Of a DNA stretch of 64,000 bases, positions 1 to 8,944 are shown in pieces. The stretch comes from Novosphingobium ginsenosidimutans. Lineage in GTDB: Bacteria > Pseudomonadota > Alphaproteobacteria > Sphingomonadales > Sphingomonadaceae. Within the stretch, counting starts at the first letter, position 1, and the number at the start of each line of letters is the position of its first letter. Location of the stretch: contig NZ_CP042345.1 of assembly GCF_007954425.1 (NCBI RefSeq), forward strand, positions 3,036,001 through 3,100,000, written 5' to 3'. The notes under the pieces are model-generated. The model saw nothing but the letters and a program-made list of their open reading frames with translations. It was not told where the DNA came from and did no database searches. The position numbers and the translations under genes are program-made.

Positions 1-2
1 TG

Positions 3-89
3 CTCAGTTTGCCGGCCGTTGCCCGCTGCGTCGATGAAGCGCGGCCCTATCGCCACTTTTTCCCGCTCGGCGCACCCAACCGCGATTAA
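3..89 (+). CDS. C-terminal end of an upstream protein, possibly glutathione S-transferase-like (partial)
   Basis: An open frame enters from the left edge and stops at TAA, 14 bases before the next start codon. Only 28 residues are visible, ending in FFPLGAPNRD. The stretch with ARCVDEARPYR resembles, from memory, the C-terminus of sphingomonad glutathione S-transferases, but it is too short to be sure. Its position just ahead of the SRPBCC gene would suit co-transcription. Confidence 0.35.
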   Translation, partial: LSLPAVARCVDEARPYRHFFPLGAPNRD

Positions 90-103
90 TCAGGACCTGC
101 CCC

Positions 104-541
104 ATGAACGAATTGTCCGTCACCCGTCTGATCGCCGCCCCGCCCGCAAAGGTCTGGGACGCACTCGTCAACCGCACCAATGAATGGTGGTGTCCGGTGC
201 CCTGGCGCGCCGAAGTTGACTGGGGTGAGCGCCGCGCTGGCGCTGCCACCCATACCGTCATGTACGGCCCGGATGGCGAAGTGCACCAGCATCCTGGCCT
301 GATCCTCGCCTGGGACGAGGGCCGCCGGGTCGCCTCAACGGATTCGATTGTTGGCGACCTTGAGCCCAACACGCCTTTCATGATCGGCATATGGGAGATC
401 GCGCCAGAAGGCGACGGCACCCGCTATACCGCCCGCGCCCGCCACTGGAGCGTCGAGGCAATGGAACAGCACCGCGAGATGGGTTTCGAGCAAGGTTGGA
501 ATGCCTGCACCGACCAGCTGCAGGCGCTCTGCGAGCGCTAG
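104..541 (+). CDS. SRPBCC / AHSA1-type small-ligand-binding domain protein
   Basis: 145 residues, cytoplasmic, made of one SRPBCC fold. The N-terminal strand SVTRLIAAPPAKVWDALVN is typical of polyketide-cyclase/AHSA1 (activator of Hsp90 ATPase-like) proteins. The C-terminal helix MGFEQGWNACTDQL is the usual end of this group. Such proteins bind a hydrophobic ligand in a helix-grip pocket; the ligand cannot be told from sequence. It converges on the J-domain gene with only 12 bases between them. Function beyond the fold is unknown. Confidence 0.8.
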   Translation: MNELSVTRLIAAPPAKVWDALVNRTNEWWCPVPWRAEVDWGERRAGAATHTVMYGPDGEVHQHPGLILAWDEGRRVASTDSIVGDLEPNTPFMIGIWEIAPEGDGTRYTARARHWSVEAMEQHREMGFEQGWNACTDQLQALCER

Positions 542-553
542 GTACCGCAACTC

Positions 554-1141
554 TTACGCGAAGGCCACGGCCTTTCGGAGCAGCTGGTAAGCCTCGACCA
601 CTTCCTGTAACCGCGCTTCGAAGCTGCGGTCGCCGCCATTGCGATCGGGGTGGTACTTGCGGACAAGCTGCGAATAGCGGCTGCGCAGGTCGCTGCGGCT
701 CGCATCAAGCGCCAGGCCCAGCACATCGAGCGCGCGGCGCTCGTCCGGGGTTACCGCGCGGCCATCCTGCCGCTGGGCCGGTTTGCGCGCCCGCGCCCGG
801 CCACTAATCGCTTCCAGCGGATCCTTGAAATCGGCCCAGCGCGGCGCCGAATCGATCCCGGCCGTGGGTGAGAAGGCGCGCGTCTCACGCTCCCAGCCGT
901 GAATCGGGTTCTGCGCGCGCATGATCTCCTCAGGCGTCATCCCGGCGAACCAGTCATAGCCGGCGTTGAACGCGCGGACGTGATCAAGGCAGAACCAGCG
1001 ATAGTCACCCGGCCCGTCAAATCCGGGGCGGCGTTCACCGGGTGCGCGGAATTCCCCGGCTTCCCGGCATCCGGGAGCCATGCAGCGGCGTTGGGCACCC
1101 TGAACCCGGCCATGAAAACGATCGTGCTTCACGGCTTCCAC
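554..1141 (-). CDS. J-domain (DnaJ-like) protein with N-terminal Cys/His segment
   Basis: 195 residues. The J domain is at the C-terminus (about residues 133-195) with the diagnostic HPD at 164-166, so it should stimulate a DnaK-type Hsp70. The first half is unlike DnaJ: it has C20, C25, C51 and H54, spaced like a possible small metal site, and no G/F or zinc-finger domain of true DnaJ. The start is GTG; a second in-frame GTG lies three codons downstream. It diverges from bolA with only 29 bases between the two starts, so promoters must overlap. A J-domain at the C-terminus with an unknown N-terminal module is a recurring sphingomonad architecture; the client is unknown. Confidence 0.82.
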   Translation of the reverse strand: MEAVKHDRFHGRVQGAQRRCMAPGCREAGEFRAPGERRPGFDGPGDYRWFCLDHVRAFNAGYDWFAGMTPEEIMRAQNPIHGWERETRAFSPTAGIDSAPRWADFKDPLEAISGRARARKPAQRQDGRAVTPDERRALDVLGLALDASRSDLRSRYSQLVRKYHPDRNGGDRSFEARLQEVVEAYQLLRKAVAFA

Positions 1142-1170
1142 ATGGCGATTGTTCGGCTAGAAGGGAAGCC

Positions 1171-1443
1171 ATGACCAGCCCCATTGCGACCGAAATCCAG
1201 GCACTGCTCACCGCTGCTTTTGCGCCAAGCCACCTCGCCGTGCTCAACGACTCGGCCAAGCATCATGGCCATATGGGTGATGACGGCTCGGGCGAATCGC
1301 ACTTTACGGTCGAGATCGAGAGCGCGGCCTTTGCCGGCGTTTCACGGCTGCAGCGCCAACGCATGGTCAATGCCGCGCTGGGCGACATCCCCGGCCAGCG
1401 GGTCCATGCACTGGCCATCAAAGCAAGGGCTCCCGGCGAATGA
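1171..1443 (+). CDS. BolA family protein
   Basis: 90 residues, a complete BolA domain. The family signature HHGH (31-34) followed by ESHF (42-45) and the RQRMVN helix are present, as is the C-terminal VHALAIKA strand. BolA proteins pair with monothiol glutaredoxins (Grx4/GrxD type) to hold a [2Fe-2S] cluster in iron homeostasis; the histidines supply cluster ligands. AAGGGAAG sits just upstream of the ATG. The stop overlaps the pirin start as ATGA, so the two are translationally coupled. No glutaredoxin is visible in the window. Confidence 0.9.
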   Translation: MTSPIATEIQALLTAAFAPSHLAVLNDSAKHHGHMGDDGSGESHFTVEIESAAFAGVSRLQRQRMVNAALGDIPGQRVHALAIKARAPGE

Positions 1444-2327
1444 CCATCCAGACCACGATCCAGCCGGTCACGCACGATCTTGGCGCCTTCCAGGTGCGCC
1501 GGGTGCTCCCCTCGCCCCGGCAGGTCATGGTCGGGCCGTTCGTTTTTGTTGACCAGTTCGGCCCTGCGATCCTTCCGCCCGGCACCGCGATGGACGTGCG
1601 CCCGCACCCGCATATCGGCATTGCCACGGTGACCTGGCTGTTCGAAGGCGCGATCGACCACCGCGACAGTCTGGGCACCTTCGCCACGATCCGCCCCGGC
1701 CAGGTCAACCTGATGACCGCGGGGCGCGGCATCGTCCATTCCGAACGCGGACTGCCGGCCGAGCGTGAGATCGCGAAGCCGATGTATGGAATGCAGACCT
1801 GGCTCGCCCTCCCCGATGGCAAGGAGGAGATCGACCCGGCCTTCGAAGCACAGACCGACTTGCCGCTGGTCGAAGATTCCTGCGTTTCCGCCCGGGTCAT
1901 CATGGGCAGCCTGTGGGGCCACACGGCCCGCACCACCCAGCATTCGGACACCATCTATGCCGAGATCGTCCTCGCCCCCGGCGGTGCGATCCCGATCGAC
2001 AGCGAAGCGGACGAGCGGGCCGTCATGTTGGTTGGCGGCGAGGCGAGCCTGGATGGCGCGGCGCTGGGACCTTACGAATTGGCCGTCCTCGCACCCGGCC
2101 AGCCGATGCGGTTGGCCAGCGAGCGCGGCGGGCGCGTCATGCTGCTGGGCGGTGCGGCGATTGGCAGCCCGCGGCATGTCTGGTGGAACTTCGTTTCCTC
2201 AAGCCGCGATCGGATCAACCAGGCCAAGGATGACTGGCGGCAAGGCCGCTTTGCCAAGGTGCCCGGGGACGAGGATGAATTCATCCCGATCCCGCAGGTG
2301 CCACTGACCAACAGCGACAACAGCTAA
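1440..2327 (+). CDS. Pirin family protein
   Basis: 295 residues, bicupin fold. The metal ligands of the family are in place: H56 and H58 in HPHIG, H100 and E102 in GIVHSE. Known pirins bind Fe(II); some act as quercetin dioxygenase-like enzymes, others as redox-sensing co-regulators, and the sequence does not decide between these. Start is fixed by the ATGA overlap with bolA. First gene of a coupled run followed by an SDR dehydrogenase 22 bases on. Confidence 0.9.
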   Translation: MTIQTTIQPVTHDLGAFQVRRVLPSPRQVMVGPFVFVDQFGPAILPPGTAMDVRPHPHIGIATVTWLFEGAIDHRDSLGTFATIRPGQVNLMTAGRGIVHSERGLPAEREIAKPMYGMQTWLALPDGKEEIDPAFEAQTDLPLVEDSCVSARVIMGSLWGHTARTTQHSDTIYAEIVLAPGGAIPIDSEADERAVMLVGGEASLDGAALGPYELAVLAPGQPMRLASERGGRVMLLGGAAIGSPRHVWWNFVSSSRDRINQAKDDWRQGRFAKVPGDEDEFIPIPQVPLTNSDNS

Positions 2328-2349
2328 GACCGATAACAGGGAGAGTGCG

Positions 2350-3171
2350 ATGAGCTTCAAGGGACAGACCGCCTGGATCACCGGCGCTTCATCGGGGATC
2401 GGCGCGGCGCTGGCCAAGGCGCTGGCGGAGCAAGGCGCGCGGCTGGTGCTGTCAGGCCGCAAGATCGATGCGCTGGAAGCCGTGGCGGCCGAATGTGGCA
2501 GCGATTGCCTGATCCTGCCGTTCGAGACGACCGACATCGCGGCGCTAGCTCCGGCGGTTGAACAGGCCTGGACCTGGTCAGGTGGAATCGACCTGCTGGT
2601 CAACAATGCCGGCATCTCGCAGCGCAGCCTGGCGGTGGAGACGGCCTATCCGGTCTATCAGCGGATCATCGATGTCGATCTCCTCGCGCCGATCGCGCTG
2701 ACGCAGGAGATCCTGCCGAAGATGGCGGCGCGCAAGTCGGGCCGGCTCGCCTATATCTCGTCAATCGCGGGCAAGGTCGGCGTGCCGATGCGCACCGCCT
2801 ATTGCGCGGCCAAGTTCGGCCTGGCTGGCTATGCCGATGCCTTGCGTGCGGAAACTTCGGTGCTGGGGCTCAAGGTGCATACGATCTACCCCGGATCGAT
2901 CCGCACCGATGTCTCGCGCAATGCGCTCACCGCCGATGGATCGGCCCGCGGGGCTAGCGACTCTGTCATCGACAACGGGATCGATCCGCAGGTTGCGGCG
3001 AAGTGGATGCTGGACGCCATGCTGGCCGACCAGCGCGAGATCATCGTGGCCGAAGGCGGCGAGGCGAAAATGGGCGAGCTGCGCCGCACACCCGACGCCC
3101 TGTTCGATCAGGTCGCAGCGATGATGGCTTCTGGCTATGCCGAAAAGATGAAGTCAGAGGCAAAGCAGTGA
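2350..3171 (+). CDS. Short-chain dehydrogenase/reductase (SDR family)
   Basis: 273 residues. Cofactor-binding GASSGIG at 12-18, NNAG at 85-88, catalytic S138, Y151 and K155 (YCAAK). This is the classical SDR layout, an NAD(P)(H)-dependent oxidoreductase, with a C-terminal extension of about 30 residues after the core. The substrate is not determined by sequence. The stop TGA overlaps the next ATG by one base, so it is coupled to the hydrolase gene, hinting at sequential steps on the same class of compound. Confidence 0.85.
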   Translation: MSFKGQTAWITGASSGIGAALAKALAEQGARLVLSGRKIDALEAVAAECGSDCLILPFETTDIAALAPAVEQAWTWSGGIDLLVNNAGISQRSLAVETAYPVYQRIIDVDLLAPIALTQEILPKMAARKSGRLAYISSIAGKVGVPMRTAYCAAKFGLAGYADALRAETSVLGLKVHTIYPGSIRTDVSRNALTADGSARGASDSVIDNGIDPQVAAKWMLDAMLADQREIIVAEGGEAKMGELRRTPDALFDQVAAMMASGYAEKMKSEAKQ

Positions 3172-4076
3172 TGGAGCAGATCCGAGTCAAACTCGCCAAC
3201 GCGATCGAACTCGATGTGGTTGATGTCGGCCCGCGCGACGGGCCGGTGCTGATCTTCCTTCATGGTTTTCCCGACAGCCACCGGACCTGGCGTCACCAGA
3301 TCGCACACCTGTCTGGCCGCTATCGCTGCATCGCGCCGGACCAGCGCGGCTATCGCGGTTCGTCCAAGCCCGTGGGGGTGGAGAACTACACGCCCGACAA
3401 GCTGATCGGCGACGTATTCCAGCTGGCCGATGCGCTGGGCGTCGGGCCGTTCACCATCGTCGGGCATGACTGGGGCGGCGCGATTGCCTGGGGCGTGGCG
3501 ATCATGGGGCAGCTCAATGGCCGGGTAACGCGCGCCGTCGTGATGAACGCGCCGCACCCCACGATCTTCCCCAAGCTGCTCTACACCAACCGTCAGCAGC
3601 GCCAGGCCAGCCAGTATTTCCGCGTGTTCCGCGATTCCGCCAGCGACGAGCTGGTCGAGCAGTTCGGCCTTGGCGGTGTGCTGCTCAAAGCCTTTGGCGA
3701 GGTGCCGGAAAACCCCAAAATGGACCCGGCCGAGCGCGCTGCGCTGATGGAGGACTATGCCAACCGCGAGGCCTCCATCGCCATGCTGAACTGGTACCGC
3801 GCCAGTCCGATGGAAGTGCTCGACATGGATGCGCCCTATGAGCTTCCAGCCGGATATCAGCCACCGGCCCTGCCCAAGCTGACCATCCCGACACTGGTGG
3901 TCTGGGCGATGGACGATATCGCCCTGCCCGCTGCGAACCTCGATGGGCTGGACGAAGTGATCGAGGACCTGACATTGGTCCAGGTGCCCGGCTGCGGGCA
4001 CTTTGTGCAGTGGGAAGCCCCGGACGAAGTCAACGCCGCGCTCGATGGCTTCCTGGCGCGGACCGGCCATGGCTGA
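3171..4076 (+). CDS. Alpha/beta hydrolase, epoxide-hydrolase/dehalogenase type
   Basis: 301 residues. Oxyanion motif HGFP at 31-34, nucleophile D100 in GHDWGG, catalytic histidine H277 in GCGHF. Aspartate rather than serine as nucleophile places it with epoxide hydrolases and haloalkane/fluoroacetate dehalogenases rather than esterases. HGxP and tyrosines in the cap region favour epoxide hydrolase. ATG chosen because it overlaps the SDR stop; longer in-frame starts lie deep inside that gene. Overlaps the LtrA gene by 8 bases. Confidence 0.85.
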   Translation: MEQIRVKLANAIELDVVDVGPRDGPVLIFLHGFPDSHRTWRHQIAHLSGRYRCIAPDQRGYRGSSKPVGVENYTPDKLIGDVFQLADALGVGPFTIVGHDWGGAIAWGVAIMGQLNGRVTRAVVMNAPHPTIFPKLLYTNRQQRQASQYFRVFRDSASDELVEQFGLGGVLLKAFGEVPENPKMDPAERAALMEDYANREASIAMLNWYRASPMEVLDMDAPYELPAGYQPPALPKLTIPTLVVWAMDDIALPAANLDGLDEVIEDLTLVQVPGCGHFVQWEAPDEVNAALDGFLARTGHG

Positions 4077-5346
4077 GGCGCGGCGCGGCGGGATCGGCGC
4101 CGCGATTGCCGCGGCCGAGGCGAAAAGCCGCCGCTCGTTGCTGCGCAATCACGGCGGCGGCCACGCGCCGGTCAGCTTCCTTGAGCTGTTCTTCGACCTG
4201 GTCTTCGTTTTCGCGATCACGCAGCTCTCGCACTTCCTCAAGGACCACCTGACTTGGCTGGGCTTTGCCCAGGCGCTGGTGCTGTTCCTGGCTGTATGGT
4301 GGGCCTGGATGTACACCACCTGGGCGACCAACTGGGCCGATCCCGAGCGGTTCGAGATCCGCATCATGCTGCTCGCGCTGATGGCATTGAGCCTGCTGAT
4401 GGCGGTCGCACTGCCCTATGGCTTCAGCAAATATGCCTGGCTGTTCGCGGCCAGTTACGTCCTGCTGCAACTGGGGCGCACGGTGTTCATGTCCTTCGTG
4501 CTCTACCGCGAGCAGCAGGCCAATGCCCGCAACATGATGCGGATCGCCGTGTGGTTCTGCTATGCCGCGCCGTTCTGGCTGATCGGCGTGCTGCGGCCGG
4601 AGGACGAGCGGCTGGCCTGGTGGCTGCTGGCCGTGGTGATCGAGTATCTTGGCCCGATCACGCTATTCCCGGTGCCGGGCCTGGGCCGCTCCAAGGCCTC
4701 GGACTGGGACATTTCCGGCAGTCACATGGCCGAACGCTGCGGGCTGTTCATCATCATCGCGCTGGGCGAAGGGATCATCATTACCGGCGCTACATTTGCC
4801 GATGCGACGATGGAGAGCGGGCGGGTACTCGCCTTCTGCCTCGCCTTCCTTTCATCGGTTCTGATGTGGTGGCTCTACTTCGATCTCGGGCAAAAGCGCG
4901 GGTCGGACCATATCAGCGAGAACGCCGAGGTCGGCCGGGTGGCGCGCAATGCCTATACCTATCTGCATATGCCGATCGTGCTGGGCATCGTGATCTTGGC
5001 GGTTGCCGACGCCAAGCTGCTCGACAATTGGTACAAGCCCGCCGACGGCAAGCTGGCGCTAGTGATGTGCGGCGGAGGCGTGCTGTTCCTGGTGGGTCTG
5101 GGTCTGTTCAAGCGCAATTCCAACCCGCTCGGTAATTTCCCGCTATCGCATCTGGTCGGAACGCTGCTGTTCGTTGGACTGGGCATTGCAGCGTGGAAAG
5201 GCATGCTGACCACGCTGCAGGTTGGCGGCATGGGCGTGGCCGCCTTTGCCGTTGTCTCGGGCTGGGAATGGGTCTCTTACCACGGTGGGTGGAAGGAACG
5301 GATCGACGATACCGTCGCCTGGTTCAAGCTCGCCAGTCAATACTAG
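4069..5346 (+). CDS. Low-temperature requirement A (LtrA) family membrane protein
   Basis: 425 residues with about ten hydrophobic segments, inner membrane. Family marks are the first-helix motif SFLELFFDLVFVFAITQLS and the later HMAERCGLFIIIALGEG. LtrA was named from a Listeria cold-growth mutant; its biochemical role is unknown. Start ATG lies 8 bases before the end of the preceding hydrolase gene, implying coupling. The 3' end overlaps the convergent DUF2332 gene by 23 bases. Confidence 0.88.
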   Translation: MAEARRGGIGAAIAAAEAKSRRSLLRNHGGGHAPVSFLELFFDLVFVFAITQLSHFLKDHLTWLGFAQALVLFLAVWWAWMYTTWATNWADPERFEIRIMLLALMALSLLMAVALPYGFSKYAWLFAASYVLLQLGRTVFMSFVLYREQQANARNMMRIAVWFCYAAPFWLIGVLRPEDERLAWWLLAVVIEYLGPITLFPVPGLGRSKASDWDISGSHMAERCGLFIIIALGEGIIITGATFADATMESGRVLAFCLAFLSSVLMWWLYFDLGQKRGSDHISENAEVGRVARNAYTYLHMPIVLGIVILAVADAKLLDNWYKPADGKLALVMCGGGVLFLVGLGLFKRNSNPLGNFPLSHLVGTLLFVGLGIAAWKGMLTTLQVGGMGVAAFAVVSGWEWVSYHGGWKERIDDTVAWFKLASQY

Positions 5347-6406
5347 CGCCGTGCGGGTGCGCCCGCGCCAGCATCACCGGCTCACCCCCGCCCGGCCAAT
5401 AGCGCACGACCAGTTCGTGGAGATGCAGCACGCGGTTTGCCTCCAGCGCAATCCACGCGAGTGGCCGCTCGGGCGTGGCCATGGCCCCCGCCGCTTCCAT
5501 TGCCTGGGTCACCCGCGCCTGCTGGTCTTCCGGCACGTATTGCCAGACGATCGAGTGCATCAGCACTCGAGTGGTCCCGGCCACCTGCGGTTTCGCCAGT
5601 TCGGCCTCGATAAAGTCCGCAGCGTTCATTTGCACCAGGTCAGGCGGTGATTTGCCGGCCTCGGCAATGGCAGCAGCCATCCGCTCGAACCGCACGGTGT
5701 GCTCAGGCCAGATATAGGCCTTGAGCCGGAGCGCCTGATCCGGGTCGGTCAGATCAACTGGCGCGACATCGCAGCCCTTGGTGGAGACTATTTCGATCTG
5801 CTGGGCTGGCGGCGGATTGCCCTGCCATTCGGGCTTGAAGCCCATGGCCCCAGGCTCCGGCCCGACTTGCACCCCGGCAAGGTCATAGCGATAGCGGTCG
5901 ATCATCAGGTTGATCCCCGCGCTTGAGCCGATCTCCAGGCACTGGAAACGGGGCGGCAGTCCCTTGCTAGCCAGCCACAACATAGCGGCGATGAAGTTGC
6001 TGGAGCGCCCCGCCTCGTTGGTCTGCGGCGGGCCGTCTAGCCAGGGCAGCAGCTCCGCTTCATGTGCAAGGATCGCTGCGGCCACTATCGCCGCATCGTC
6101 AACCCCGGCGCGATCCTCGTAGATCGCCGCCAGGGCTGGCTCCGCCCCCTTCAGGTGCAGGGCATGGATGCCGCCTGCCAGCCGAAGCGGCAAGGCATCG
6201 GCCAAGGGCGCACCTGGCCAGTTGCGCAGCGCATCGAACAGCTGCCCCGGTTCGCCGCGCTCCAGCAGGTCGCGCAGCGCCGCCACCACGCGCGCCGTTA
6301 CGGTCGCACCGGCCTGGGTGCAATATGCCACCTGGTTGTCGAAGGCCGCGACGACAATGCCTTCGCCCTTCGCGTTGATATCGATGAACTGATAACCCTG
6401 GACCAT
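5324..6406 (-). CDS. DUF2332 family protein
   Basis: 360 residues, no signal or membrane segment. The centre carries LEIGSSAGINL, the conserved glycine-rich motif of DUF2332, resembling motif I of class I S-adenosylmethionine-dependent enzymes, and a later segment with SIVWQYVP. These proteins are widespread in alphaproteobacteria and actinobacteria without an assigned reaction; a methyltransferase-like fold is plausible but not shown. Monocistronic: convergent with ltrA and divergent from hisG. Confidence 0.82.
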   Translation of the reverse strand: MVQGYQFIDINAKGEGIVVAAFDNQVAYCTQAGATVTARVVAALRDLLERGEPGQLFDALRNWPGAPLADALPLRLAGGIHALHLKGAEPALAAIYEDRAGVDDAAIVAAAILAHEAELLPWLDGPPQTNEAGRSSNFIAAMLWLASKGLPPRFQCLEIGSSAGINLMIDRYRYDLAGVQVGPEPGAMGFKPEWQGNPPPAQQIEIVSTKGCDVAPVDLTDPDQALRLKAYIWPEHTVRFERMAAAIAEAGKSPPDLVQMNAADFIEAELAKPQVAGTTRVLMHSIVWQYVPEDQQARVTQAMEAAGAMATPERPLAWIALEANRVLHLHELVVRYWPGGGEPVMLARAHPHGASIDWRA

Positions 6407-6453
6407 AGGCGCTCCTTGCCCTTTGGCGCTGCCCCGCCTAAACGCGCGGCGCT

Positions 6454-7107
6454 ATGTCGAACCCGCTGACCTTCGCCGTGCCCAAGGGCCGCATTCTCGA
6501 CGAGGCGCTGCCGCTGATGGCCCGCGCCGGTGTGGTGCCAGAGGCAGGGTTCCACGACAAGGGCAACCGCGCCCTCTCTTTCGCCTGCGAAGGCTCAGAC
6601 ATGCGGGTGATCCGCGTACGCGCCTTCGATGTCGCGACCTTCGTTGCCCACGGTGCCGCACAGGTTGGGATCGTCGGCTCGGATGTGGTGGAAGAGTTCG
6701 CCTATCCCGACCTTTACGCGCCGGTTGACCTGGCGATCGGCCATTGCCGGCTGTCGGTGGCCGAACCCGAAGGCCAGGCTGGCGCGCCGCTTTCAAGCCA
6801 CCTGCGCGTCGCCAGCAAGTACCCAAACCTGACTCGCCGCCACTTCGAGCGGATGGGGGTTCAGGCCGAAGTCGTGAAACTCAACGGCGCGATGGAACTG
6901 GCGCCGGGCCTGGGGCTGGCCAGCCGCATCGTCGATCTGGTTTCGACCGGACGCACGCTCAAGGACAACGGCCTGGTTGAGACCAGCACGATCCTAGACG
7001 TTTCGGCCCGGCTGATCGTCAACCGCGCCGCGCTCAAGACCGACGCCCGGGTGGGCGCGCTGGTCGAGGCGTTCCGTGCGCTGGCCGCACCGGCGGAGGC
7101 CGCCTGA
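6454..7107 (+). CDS. hisG: ATP phosphoribosyltransferase, short form
   Basis: 217 residues. Catalyses the first step of histidine synthesis, ATP + PRPP to phosphoribosyl-ATP. PKGRI near the N-terminus, GSDVVEE and the PRPP loop [13 protein letters not shown] mark HisG. The length is that of the short form, which lacks the C-terminal ACT-like regulatory domain and needs the HisRS-like subunit HisZ for activity and feedback; hisZ is not in this window. Coupled to hisD by a one-base overlap. Confidence 0.95.
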   Translation: MSNPLTFAVPKGRILDEALPLMARAGVVPEAGFHDKGNRALSFACEGSDMRVIRVRAFDVATFVAHGAAQVGIVGSDVVEEFAYPDLYAPVDLAIGHCRLSVAEPEGQAGAPLSSHLRVASKYPNLTRRHFERMGVQAEVVKLNGAMELAPGLGLASRIVDLVSTGRTLKDNGLVETSTILDVSARLIVNRAALKTDARVGALVEAFRALAAPAEAA

Positions 7108-8402
7108 TGCTGCGCCTCAACACCCGCGACCCCGGCTTTGACGCTGCCTTCCGCAAGCTGGTTTCCGACCGCCGCGAGAGCGACGAGAATGTCAGCCGCG
7201 ATGTCCAGATCATCCTCGACGATGTCCGCGCCCGCGGCGATGCGGCGCTGGCCGAGCTGACCCGCAAGTTCGACCAGCACGAGCTGGCCAGCGATGCCGA
7301 TTGGCAGGTCGATGCCGCCACCTGCCGCGAAGCCTTCGACAACCTCACACCGGACCTGCGCGCCGCGCTGGAACTTGCCGCCAAGCGCATCCGCGCCTTC
7401 CATGAAGGGCAGAAGCCGGCCGATCGCGACGAAACCGACAAGCATGGCGTGCGCATGGGCGCGCGCTGGGGGGCGGTCGATGCCGCCGGGCTCTATGTGC
7501 CGGGCGGCCGCGCGGCCTATCCTTCTTCGCTGCTGATGAACGCGATTCCGGCCAAGGTTGCCGGGGTCGAGCGGCTGGTCGTCGTCACTCCCAGCCCCAA
7601 GGGCCAGGTCAACCCGCTGGTCCTGGCCGCCGCGCACCTGGCCGGCGTCGATGAAGTCTGGCGGATCGGCGGCGCCCAAGCGGTCGGCGCGCTGGCCTAT
7701 GGCACGGAACGGATCAAGCCGGTCGATGTGATCGTTGGCCCCGGCAACGCCTGGGTCGCCGAAGCCAAGCGCCAGCTTTACGGTGTGGTCGGGATCGACA
7801 TGGTCGCCGGACCGAGCGAGATCCTGCTGATCGCCGATGGCCAGAACTCGCCGGAATGGACCGCCGCCGACCTGCTGAGCCAGGCCGAACATGACCCCTC
7901 GGCCCAGTCGATCCTGATTACCGATGATCCGGTCTTCGCCGATACGGTGGCGGACCGGATTGGCGTCGAATTGGCCATGCTGCCAACCGCCCGCGTCGCC
8001 AGCGAGAGCTGGAACACCCACGGCACGATTATCGAAGTGGCCGACCTGATGGCCGAGGCCCCGGCACTCGCCAATGCGCTCGCCGCCGAACACGTCCAGA
8101 TCGCCACCGACGATCCACAGGCGCTGTTCGAACGAATCCGCCACGCCGGCTCGGTCTTTCTTGGCCGGATGACGCCTGAAGCCGTTGGTGATTATGTTGC
8201 CGGGCCCAACCACGTACTGCCCACCGGACGCCGCGCGCGGTTTTCATCCGGGCTGTCGGTGCTTGATTTCATGAAGCGCACCAGCTTCATCCAGCTTGAT
8301 GCCAAGGCGCTGAAGGCCGTTGGCCCGGCTGCAGTGGAGCTGGCCAATGCCGAGGGGCTGACCGCCCATGCGCGCTCGATCGAAGTGAGACTGGGAATAT
8401 GA
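7107..8402 (+). CDS. hisD: Histidinol dehydrogenase
   Basis: 431 residues, normal length. Oxidises L-histidinol to L-histidine with two NAD+, last two steps of the pathway. Signature segments: YVPGGRAAYPSS, GGAQAVGALAYGT, GPGNAWVAEAK, and QAEHD, whose Gln and His are zinc ligands; the C-terminal histidine in TAHARS completes the site. Start overlaps the hisG stop (TGATG); the stop overlaps nusB by four bases. Confidence 0.97.
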   Translation: MLRLNTRDPGFDAAFRKLVSDRRESDENVSRDVQIILDDVRARGDAALAELTRKFDQHELASDADWQVDAATCREAFDNLTPDLRAALELAAKRIRAFHEGQKPADRDETDKHGVRMGARWGAVDAAGLYVPGGRAAYPSSLLMNAIPAKVAGVERLVVVTPSPKGQVNPLVLAAAHLAGVDEVWRIGGAQAVGALAYGTERIKPVDVIVGPGNAWVAEAKRQLYGVVGIDMVAGPSEILLIADGQNSPEWTAADLLSQAEHDPSAQSILITDDPVFADTVADRIGVELAMLPTARVASESWNTHGTIIEVADLMAEAPALANALAAEHVQIATDDPQALFERIRHAGSVFLGRMTPEAVGDYVAGPNHVLPTGRRARFSSGLSVLDFMKRTSFIQLDAKALKAVGPAAVELANAEGLTAHARSIEVRLGI

Positions 8403-8842
8403 GCAAGTCAAAAGCCCGCCCAGCCGCCCGCCTTGCGGCGGTGCAGGCGCTGTACCAGCACGCCATGGAAGGCACGCCGCTGGCCTCGCTGCTCGACGAG
8501 TTCCATCGCCACCGCCTTGGCGCCGAGATCGAAGGGGACCAGTACGCCGAGGCCGAAGTCGCCTTTTTCGACGCGATCGTACAGGGCGTGATCGCCCGCT
8601 ACGAGGAGATTGACGCTCTGCTAGAGGCGCGCCTTGCCGAAGGCTGGAAACTGGAGCGGCTTGACAAGACCATGCTCCAGATTCTGCGCGCCGGCGCCTG
8701 GGAACTGCTCGCTCGCGCTGACGTGGCGACCGGCACGGCCATCAGCGAATATGTCGACGTCGCCCACGCCTTCTTCGAGGCGCGCGAGGCGAAGTTCGTC
8801 AACGGCGTGCTTGATGCCGTGGCGAAGGACGTGCGCGGCTGA
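8399..8842 (+). CDS. nusB: Transcription antitermination factor NusB
   Basis: 147 residues, all-helical NusB fold, starting with the family motif ARLAAVQALYQ (about residues 8-18). NusB pairs with NusE (S10) on boxA RNA to assemble antitermination complexes on rRNA operons; rpsJ (NusE) also lies in this window. Four-base overlap with hisD. In alphaproteobacteria nusB is often next to thiL; here that pair is split by the repeat-flanked DUF559 gene. Confidence 0.94.
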   Translation: MSKSKARPAARLAAVQALYQHAMEGTPLASLLDEFHRHRLGAEIEGDQYAEAEVAFFDAIVQGVIARYEEIDALLEARLAEGWKLERLDKTMLQILRAGAWELLARADVATGTAISEYVDVAHAFFEAREAKFVNGVLDAVAKDVRG

Positions 8843-8850
8843 CACCCTCC

Positions 8851-8920
8851 CTTCCCTCTCGATGGGGGAAGGATACCGCAGCTTGGCGACTTGTCGCCTA
8901 GCGCAGGTTGGATGGGGGTG
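8851..8920 (+). repeat. Left inverted repeat of the DUF559 element (~70 bp)
   Basis: About 70 bases starting 9 bases after the nusB stop. Its reverse complement, with a few substitutions and a 3-base length difference, recurs at 9287-9353. Shared blocks include GATGGGGGAAGGATAC, CTTGGCG and GTTGGATGGGGGTG. It contains a short hairpin GGCGA-CTTG-TCGCC. Repeats of this kind are dispersed in sphingomonad genomes; here the two copies face each other around one gene. Confidence 0.85.
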
Positions 8921-8944
8921 ATCTCTCGGCTAGAGAGGCATCCG

